Shown here: positions 55,736-64,000 of the stretch, piece by piece
Layout of the letters: the number at the start of each line of letters is the position of its first letter
How positions within the stretch are numbered: the first letter of the stretch is position 1
Assembly (NCBI GenBank): GCA_001574975.1
Contig: KQ965746.1
Span: forward strand, 9,812 to 73,811
From: Gonapodya prolifera JEL478
Taxonomy: Eukaryota > Monoblepharomycota > Monoblepharidomycetes > Monoblepharidales > Gonapodyaceae
Direction: 5' to 3'
DNA length: 64,000 nucleotides
The notes under the pieces: model-generated
What the model saw: the letters and a program-made list of their open reading frames with translations, nothing else
What the model was told of the DNA's origin: nothing
Database searches by the model: none
Made by a program: the position numbers and the translations under genes

Positions 55736-58700
55736 ATGGCGCCAACTCTGGGGACTTTTCTGACATCTGAGCTCCAAACTCTATCTGCCGAAGCCAAGAA
55801 AAAGAATCCTGATGTCAGAGAGGTCAGTGATTGATGCGTTCCGTTGCTCTTGAACGCCATCGAGCCGTATCTCTCCAGGCGGCCGACCGCCTGCTGTATC
55901 TAGTGCGTCAAGTTTCCGAGGCTGGAGCATCCATTCAGGATCAAAAACATGTACCGGATTTGGCGTATGGTGTGTTGAGCTCGAGCATCATGAGCCTTCT
56001 CCCCCGCCCCGCCCCCCGGGGAGATCTCCGTCACTGTCAGGATTTACACTTGGTTTTGCGCACGCTTGCTTTGAATGGGAGGAAACTGTGCTGTGAATGC
56101 TCCTTCCTCCTTCTTGGCTAATTTCACCATACTTCACCAGAGCTCTCCTTATCACCCCTCACTCTCCGTCCCTTTCTGCTCTCTCTCGACTCCCGGAACT
56201 CTCGACTTGCATCCCTTGCGGCTGGCTGCGCATGGAGGCTTGTATCTCATAGCGCCGTTCCACCTGCCCAGTTGGGGATGTTGATACAAAAAATGGGTGA
56301 TGCAATAGCGGTTCCTCAGGCACCGGTTGAGGTCCAGCTAAAGGTGGTGCAATGTTTGCTTCCAATGCTCAGCAATTACCGCGACATACATGGTCCAGTT
56401 GTCGGACAGGTATTTATTGGATGTTGTTTCTGGGAGTCCCTCTGTTGGATGATTGGTAGCATCGCCAAATGGCGGGCATGTCTGAGAGGGCATTGAAACT
56501 ATCGACTGCTTAAGTGCTGTCGTGGGGGGTGTTCTTATGTTTTACTCTCATTTGCCTAATCGAGCTTCCATCATTCGTACTATTATGGGCTATCTTTATT
56601 TCCCAAATGCTAGGTGCTTGCTCTTGCTCTGAGACTTCAAAGCCCTGCTTCTTCTCTCATTCCTTCCCACGGTGGAGCCGTCGTTTCTAACACTGCAACA
56701 GCAACTATGCGGCAGCTTGTCATACATGTGTTTGACAGGGTGATGGACGAAGATGCTCCTGGTGCTTTTCCACGCAATAACGCAGATGTGACAAACGTGT
56801 CTACGTCCACGTCTCCAATAGTCAACGCTGAGCACGTGCAAGATAGTACCGGGTGTGAATTCGACGTAGGTGAGGAGATGATCTCCCATGAAGAAAGTGA
56901 GTGCCTCTTATTCCACCGCCTCAGAGAATAACTTCATCTGTAACAACAATATATTTAAGCCCCGTCACCTGCGACATCTGATGCACTCCATCTCTTTCGC
57001 GACATGTGTCTGCTGGCATCTCCTGACCCACCACCTGGTGCACACCCATCATTTTTACGACCTTTTCCGGGAAATAACCCGACTCAGTCATTAATGAGTC
57101 GTGGATTCTGGATGGAAATGGTTGAAGATGTTGTTGGAACTCACGCTGAAGTGTTTCGAAGGGTGAGATGGAGCCTCACTATTACCTTGTCATCTTCGTG
57201 AACGGAAGGTTCCGAACTTGGTGCAGCATCCTTCCCTGTTGCTTCTTGTGAAAGACCGAGCTTGCCCCCTGGCAATGAAGTCGTTTCCCGGTCGGGCAGA
57301 CTTCCCTGGACAAGTTCACTTTGCGCGGCTAGTCAGGGCACTCGTAAAAGGTTACGTCGACCTTATGGTGGGTACGCCGCACTCTGACTTTTTGCCAAGG
57401 GTTTTCGGCGTACTCATTTCACTGAACTCCCCCACTCAACTCGTCTTAATTACATAACAGCCAACAGAATGCGAGATATTCCTTTCGATGCTAATTAAGC
57501 TCTTTGAACCGGACAGTGGCCCACAATGGCAGCGAGCTCTTGCTGCAGAAGTCGCTCGGGCTGTTTGTGGGGAGGGGGCGGTCGCGCGGTGGGTCCAAAA
57601 AATATAGCCCCACAAGTTCCCCTGTTGATCCGAACTTTTGTCCATCACAAAGTCACATCTTTCATCTGTATGATCGCCCTGACACGTCTTCAAATATTCT
57701 CACCGACTTGGTGAACCTTCTTTCACGCTCCATCACAGAACGTACCCGAGCCGTAAATGACCGAACTCGAGTAGCCTCCAGTCCTGGTGGCAATAATGAC
57801 GATGGCACTGTGGAATATTCTACAGCTGCAGCAATCGCGAAAATGCACCTGTGCGTTACTAGATATCTGCGCTTTTGTCCTTGTGTTGATATACCACTCC
57901 GTAGTATGGACCAGCTTGACAGATCCGACCCTCCACCTCTTCCAGATAGCTATCTCCTCGTCGTCTCCCTTCTTGCTCTCGTTTTGCTGGCGGAAAATCT
58001 CGCCGCATTTATAATCCCTTGCTTAAACATGTCTGCGACATCGCCATCTTGGGATTCGCACCAATCACAAGCGAACTGGTTGGCCCCTGAGCGGCCAGGA
58101 CCTCCGGTCGGAAGGCCAAGTGCAATCGACACGACCTCAATGCTTCCCACTATTTTCGACCCTTCCTTTGATCCGACTGGTGCCATTTCAATCGCCCATG
58201 ATATGTGTGAAGCAATATGGGCACCAATTCTCGCAGCTTTCTCGGCCTTGCTCACCTACAATACCCTTGATGACGAGCTTTTTGCTAGTGTGCTGTCTGC
58301 ATACGGATCTTTTGCTACCACTTGTGGGCTCCTTCTTTTGAAGACTCCCAGAGATGCTTTCCTTGCGACGTTGTGTAAGCTGGCAGTGCCACTTGGTGCG
58401 ATGGACCCGTCTGCTGTGGGAGATCCAACACGGACGAGAGCGTTGCTGACAGATCGGAATCTTGCATGTCTCAGGCAACTTGTGACGTTGTCTGAGTCCC
58501 TGAGGGACGTATTGGAAATGGAGACATGGCATTTCGTCTTGGAAACCGTTCAAGCAGCAGATGGACTCCTTTTCAGCGGAAAATCGGGCGGGAGACTTCA
58601 GGTTTCAGTGGCCAGTACGGGGGTTTCCGGAGCTCAAGCATTGGCCCGGAACAGCTCGGCTTCAGCAGGAGTGACTCTCGGTGTTTCACCCAAGATATCA

Positions 58701-61700
58701 GTCGATTCTGGCGGATCAATGAGCACAGCAGCAACTTCTGTCATTGATCAGTCGTTGTCCAATGTGACTGAACAGGTGCGATCCTTGTTTGAAAAGTCGC
58801 AAAGTATGGAGAGTCAAAGTTTGGACGCATTGTGTCGGGCACTATGCGTATTGGCGAGAGAAGCTGCAGGAACACTTGTGGGAGGCTTCGGGCTGGATGG
58901 AAGAACATCAACTTCCATCCAGCCTTCGGGACCAGGTGCTGTGAAAGCAGCAGACGAACGCTCATTTGCTCTGAGTAGGCTACGTGACATTGCGATGCTT
59001 AACCTCAGCCGCCTGATTCATTCGAATGCACCTTCACCTCCAACTTGGCGCTTACTCGTAAGCACCTTTGTCGATGTTGCTCACGGACTCGCAACCCCTG
59101 CAAACATGCGGCTTCAAGCCGCGACCATTGTTGCAGAGCTCACGTTTGAAGTGATGAAGGTAGCTAACATCAAAGATCGGACAGTCGAACTCCGTGCATT
59201 CGCCCCACTTGTGTTGTTGGCCGGAGTCTCCCTTCCAGAAGGATCCGAATGGGACGCACCAATGGATGGGTTGGAACCAGAATCTCGACGTACTGCTCCT
59301 CGCGATGCGATGTGGTTCGCGGACGTTCAGCGGATCGCCATTGACACCCTCCTCAAAGTGTTACAGACCTGCGGTCAGGATTTTGTTGGATGCTGGCCAC
59401 TTGTGTTCAGTGTTCTCGAAGATGTTGCGGGAAAAGACATTCGGCCAACAATTTTACCCACGGCACTCACCTCTACTCGACCATTACGGGGTACATCAGA
59501 TGCTCAAGTTGTTCCGTCGGTCGGTATGTTGGTTGGATCAACGAATCGGGGATCTGTGCTTGTTAGACAAGCATTTACTTGTCTGCAGCTGGTGTGCATG
59601 GATTTTTTGGCTCTTTTGTCTCCCAGCGTTTTACATTCGTGCGTGCGTACCACCTCTGCCTTTGTGAGGCAGACGGACGATGTGAACATTTCGCTCACAG
59701 CGGTGGGATTGGCTTGGAACATCAGCGACCATGTCCTCACGAGACGAAGCGCTTTGCTGAATAGTAACCGTTCAATGTCCCAAGGTAGCATGGTCCTTCA
59801 AATTGACAAGGATTCTATGGCTACTACCAACCCAGAAGACTTAGGCGGACCTGAAAACGATCGATTGTACAGCTTCGTTTGGATGTTTCTCCTTTCAAAG
59901 CTTGGGATGCACAGTCTAGACCATAGACCTGAAGTTCGGAACGGTGCCATGCAAACACTTTTCAGGGCGATAAACATGAACGCGAGCTCGCTGCCAAGTG
60001 AACTCACTGATCGTTCCATCACAGATGTGCTGTTTCCCCTTCTTAAGCAAATGCGTGAGGTATCACAGAAAATGGAGGAAGAAGAGTCGTTATTGAATGA
60101 AGAGAAGGGTGGTGCCACCACAGGAGCTTCTGTTATGGTACACCATTCAAGAAACTCTCAGAGTAAACAATGGGATGAAACTCGAGTTCTTGCCATTCAC
60201 GGTCTGGGCAAAATATTTGATGGGATAGCGCGGGCAGTTATTGAAACTCCAGATACCACGAAGGAAGAAGCTTGGGGGGTGTTCTTGGGTTACATGACGG
60301 ATTGGATCACGCAACAAAGTCAGGAGGTCGCGATCTCAGGGATGAAGGCTCTCCGGGATATTTTGAAGGGTCTTCCCGAGGATTTACGAGACACTTCATC
60401 AGAAGAATCAACCGAATCCCCTCGAAAACTTCGTGTGATAATGCTGGTTCGGGAGATGTGGAAGCACTGGTGTGCGATTTGTGACACGTTGAGTCCCGTT
60501 GGAGGTCCACAGGCGATGGTTAGCGATAGAGATCAATCTTCGGACAAACACCCGAAGGTGCCACCATTTGAAGTTCCCCAGCATGTGTTTGGAGAATTCT
60601 CACAGGAAGCATTAGTACTCCTGGTGCAATGCTTTGTGGACATTTACGCCGTAATTCGACCCGTCGTTGCACTGGATGATCTGCAGAGCGCTTCTGCGAG
60701 ACTAATACGAGTACTTCTATATAACACTCTTCCCGACAAATCCTCGAAATATGCGCGTGTTGGTTTTGATGTCGAGCAACTCAACTCGCAGCAGGAGGCG
60801 GTACTCCTGGCAGTGGAAGCCCTTCGCGTACATGACATACCGGGGGGGCCTCAACTTCTTATGCGTATGATGGGGTTCATGGCCCGGCTCGCAGCAACCA
60901 GAACACGCTTACTTCATCTCCCCTCGCTCCCATTGACGGTACAAAATATTTCAGCGTCGCCACAAGAGGACCGAGACACCTTGCAAACGTCTTTTACGTA
61001 CCAAGCATTCTCCCGTAAAGTTTTAATTGCCCTCCTTGCAACCTTCAAAACCTTCAGCGGGAATACCCAGATATACGAAGACCTTGTACTTCGTGAAGTG
61101 CTCCAGGTTCGCGTGCGTCAAGCATTACATTTCGTCGCTTATACTCATGATTGTATCATACAGGGCTTGGGGGACCTCATGGCTTTTAAGGCGATAGGCG
61201 ACTTGAAAGGTCATAAAGAAGATTCGGTACCACTGTGGATTGCAGCTGCTGAAGTGTTCATGGATATTGTCCCAACCGCCATGGATTCCATGTGTGGCAT
61301 TGCGCCTGGTTGGTCTCCTCGGTGGACCATCCGTTTTGGGAATGTTTGAAATCGTCGTCTTTCCAGATATTCCTCCCGAGGCAATTCAAGATACCTTAGC
61401 CACTATTGTTGAATCAATAAGAGGGCTTCTGCCGGACTCGTGAGTGTGGTATACGTAGTGAAAGAAAGGCTTCTGATCCGATTTGAATTCAAATTTCAGG
61501 GCAAACCTTTACACACCTAACGAGCAAACACTACAGTTTTATGTTCGATTCCTTCAGTTCCTTGCAGACCACATTATCATCCGTTTTGGCTACAGCTACG
61601 TCCCGGAAAGGTCACTTTTGGATCTAGTCGACGTCGTCGCACGTTCTTCAAGATTATTTTATGGTGGTTTCCCAGACCATCAATCCGGCGCAACACCCAG

Positions 61701-62418
61701 ATCGGTTGCTGCATCATCTAGGGGACAAATTTCCAATCCTTCTTCGCCGACAATGCGACAAAAGCCCTCGAACGCCCTCCAATCACCTAGAAGCGTGTCC
61801 ATAGATACGGGTGATCATTCAAGTGTGGCTTCTTCGGTCCTCACATCGGAAGACTCGAGACTGCACGAACGTGCTTACTCTGGCGCATGTCTTGATTTTC
61901 TTTTCGGCATCTGCAGTGCCAAAAAAGAAGGTTCGGCTTTCTGATTACCACGGTTTCGACGTGACGATAAAAGGTATGATTGCTTTTGATCTGTAGATCA
62001 CCTCGACCTGCGCCGTCGCATTGCATCTGTCGCTGGACCAACCCATTTTGAACGATGTGTCACTGTGTTGGGTACCTACACCTCCGAGCTGAGCTCGCCA
62101 ACAAAATCTGTTTCCAAGGAAGAAATGATGATGCTGTTGTCGCGGCTCGAGGCTCTCGTTTTGCGTGAAGGAACATTGATAGGATCCAAGGATCCAAATG
62201 GTAAGTGAGAAAAGAGTCTCAACGAAGTATCTGTCATTGATCATTTCAGAACATACTCGTCAGTTTCCCCAAGATTAAAGCTCATATCCACCCCCGCTGG
62301 CCATCTCTTTTACATGTACCACCTCCTTTGTGGATGTGTTGATGTGGACGCTGATCGAGAAGTCGTGGAAATGATAAAACGGTGTTTAGGCAAGGTGGGG
62401 AGGTCTATTGGATTATGA
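55736..62418 (+). CDS. MON2: MON2 homologue (BIG/GBF-related trafficking scaffold)
   Basis: Large HEAT-like protein of the trans-Golgi/endosome, related to Sec7-type Arf exchange factors but lacking the Sec7 domain; in yeast it works with Dop1 and Neo1. Starts [20 protein letters not shown] with KKKNPDVRE, then [16 protein letters not shown] after a GTCAGT...CTCCAG intron. Seen: [33 protein letters not shown] with [20 protein letters not shown] (the DCB/HUS region), [13 protein letters not shown], then a very long exon (about 57.6-61.3 kb) of helical repeats with [20 protein letters not shown] and [20 protein letters not shown]. The end runs through HTRQFPQ-like sequence to [20 protein letters not shown] and a TGA at 62416-62418. 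Around 61290-61370 the frame changes; a 73-base intron (61294-61366) would fit in phase, though FEIVVFPD in the other frame looks conserved. Confidence 0.85.
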
Positions 62419-62576
62419 TAAGTGGTTCAATATTTCGAACGATACCAGGAAGCTAAATATGTAAATAAATTGATTGCAATGTTTTGAATGTTCCAAGCGG
62501 CTCATTGGCGCTGGAATTGGAATAGAATGACCACAGTGCGCGCTCTCACTCGAGGAGTCAGTCGCTCCACCCAGCC

Positions 62577-64000
62577 ATGGCCTTCGAAGTGTCCAAGACG
62601 GAGATCCACGACATCTTCCGCAAACTCAAGGCGAAGAGAGAAAACAAAATTGTGCGGCCCCAAAGCGAACGTGTTCGCTGCTGTTCCCCCTCTCACCATC
62701 CATCCTTGCCTCCATCCGACGCTCTCCCCAACTGCCGCACTCCCAGTGCTTCGACTGCGGCGCCAAAAATCCAACATGGTCTTCGGTTACGTTCGGTGTC
62801 TACCTGTGTCTGGACTGCTCCGCAGTTCACAGGAACATGGGTTAGTCCTGGGTCTCGTTGCGGGCAGCGTGGCATTGCATTAACATCGAGCTTCACTGCC
62901 CTTCTTACTTGCGTGGCTCTGCTCACTTCATCACTAATCAAGGGGTCCACATCACATTTGTCCGGTGAGTCCTGGCTGCCACGAAGCTCTCAATCCGCGC
63001 TCCAACCCCATATTACAATCTACCTCGTACATCCGGTCTGCTATCATACGTCAGCTCCACTTTATTGGATTCCTGGACCCTCGATCAACTCAGAAATATG
63101 AAGTGCGGGGGGAACGATAGAATCGAAGACTTCTTCCGTCCCTATGGCGGCACGGACAAGTTCAAGGACGCGAAGCAGAAGTACACATCGAGGCAGGCGC
63201 AGCTCTATCTCGAGAAACTCGGAAAGTTGACTGCAGAGGACGCTCGTAGGTGAGTCCATCATGTCCTCTAGTATCATTCCAAGACACTCAGTCTCTCATG
63301 ATTTGGACTCTTCTCTCTTGAACACCTACCTGAACTGCGGTATCCACTGGTCCTCGCTCATTGTCTCACCGCCGTATCGATGGAATTCTTGTTCCTTTTC
63401 TCTTCATTTGGCACGTCCCCTCCAACCTACGTCGACCTCGTTGGACTCTCTCACTCTCCATTTCTATAAAACCCGCCTTTCCTCGTAATCACGACCGAAC
63501 GTCGCCTTTTTCCATTTTGCACCCACTTCCTCCAGACACCCCGACAAAATTGTTCTCGATGAGGACTCAGACAACTTGAACGCATCCACCCCCGACGCCA
63601 CCATCAAGGCCGACTTCTTCGAGGCACACTTGTCTGACCCGGTTCTCAACGGCCGCGGGTCTCCAGCTCTCGGCCGGACAGGGTCACCGGCCCTGCCAAG
63701 GTCTGGCTCCCCATCGATACGAGAGGGATCCCCCGCCTTGGGCCGTTCCAGCACCCCGACGAGTCGCCCCGGGAGCGGGTCCAATGTGGCAGGGTCCCCG
63801 TCGACGGTGGGCCTAGGCCTGGCCGGGGCAAGTGCGCAATCGACTTCATCACTGGGCGCCCAATCCGCACCTTCGCCCGCGCCTTCCCCCGCTCCGGTCA
63901 TCGCGAGAGCTGACTCGTTCTCGGCCGTTCAGACTCTGCAATCGGACCTCGCGCCAGCCCCTCGCGTAGCTACACCCCCGACCCCGCCAGCCGTGCCCAA
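62577..64000 (+). CDS. GLO3: Arf GTPase-activating protein, Glo3/ARFGAP2-3 type (partial)
   Basis: Stimulates GTP hydrolysis on Arf1 at the Golgi for COPI coat recycling. Exons about 62577-62651, 62747-62840, 62944-62965, 63055-63249 and 63536 to beyond the window; phases agree. The ArfGAP zinc finger is complete: [20 protein letters not shown], then [40 protein letters not shown] (CxxC-x16-CxxC with the arginine-finger region HRNMG), and [17 protein letters not shown]. After the domain come [11 protein letters not shown] and a long Ser/Pro region with repeated GSPAL/GSPS units (from about 63640). The window ends inside this disordered part. Confidence 0.9.

Noticed and set aside
57504-61349. 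The 1281-codon frame taken as a gene of its own
   Set aside because: Its first 30 codons are read through an intron. Upstream exons in other frames carry the conserved MON2 N-terminal half, so it is one exon of MON2.

Overview
The window looks like nuclear DNA from an early-diverging, flagellated fungus, most likely a chytrid. The genes are dense and intron-rich, with introns of about 45-140 bases, GT-AG borders and GTGAGT/GTAAGT-type donors. They encode typical fungal proteins (14-TM drug MFS, amino-acid permease, DUF6987-type C-terminus, Glo3 ArfGAP, Mon2) next to CFAP44, an axoneme protein kept only by organisms that build motile flagella. Exon borders given below were placed by hand from splice signals and checked by reading-phase arithmetic. 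They are not transcript-supported.

Region 1 (1-11.8 kb) is a rearranged family cluster. It holds a DHA2-type MFS transporter, VOC/glyoxalase-fold genes, a short-protein family with a nearly invariant C-terminus (called MSDT here), DUF6987-like coiled-coil/membrane proteins and an 81-residue single-TM protein. Positions 1-3160 are a mosaic built from pieces of the 5.9-11.8 kb part: an inverted copy, then shards of two other genes, then a direct copy. The inverted copy starts exactly where the other copy runs into an assembly gap, and two copies share an ambiguous base at the same place, so part of this structure may be an assembly effect.

Region 2 (12-20 kb) holds an OTU-type deubiquitinase, a poorly resolved stretch with a gag-like Ty1/copia fossil, and an APC-family amino-acid/choline permease.

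Region 3 (20-32.3 kb) is a run of minus-strand genes: a Gly/Asp-repeat protein, a half-size ABCA transporter of 25 exons, PRPP synthetase, a Myb/SANT (Reb1/TTF-I-like) DNA-binding protein and the succinate dehydrogenase iron-sulfur subunit. The ABC gene appears to need a one-nucleotide exon to restore the Walker B aspartate and the reading frame.

Region 4 (33-44.6 kb) holds a cytochrome b561-domain protein, a polytopic membrane protein of unknown role, a Yju2/CCDC130 splicing factor, a small secreted Cys-rich protein and a GH78 alpha-L-rhamnosidase-like protein with a large disordered insertion and a degraded acidic active-site segment.

Region 5 (45-64 kb) holds a coiled-coil protein convergent with CFAP44, a WD40 protein, MON2 and the 5' part of a Glo3/ARFGAP2-3 gene cut by the window end. 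MON2 and Glo3 both act in Golgi/endosome Arf trafficking. No tRNA, rRNA or CRISPR was recognised.
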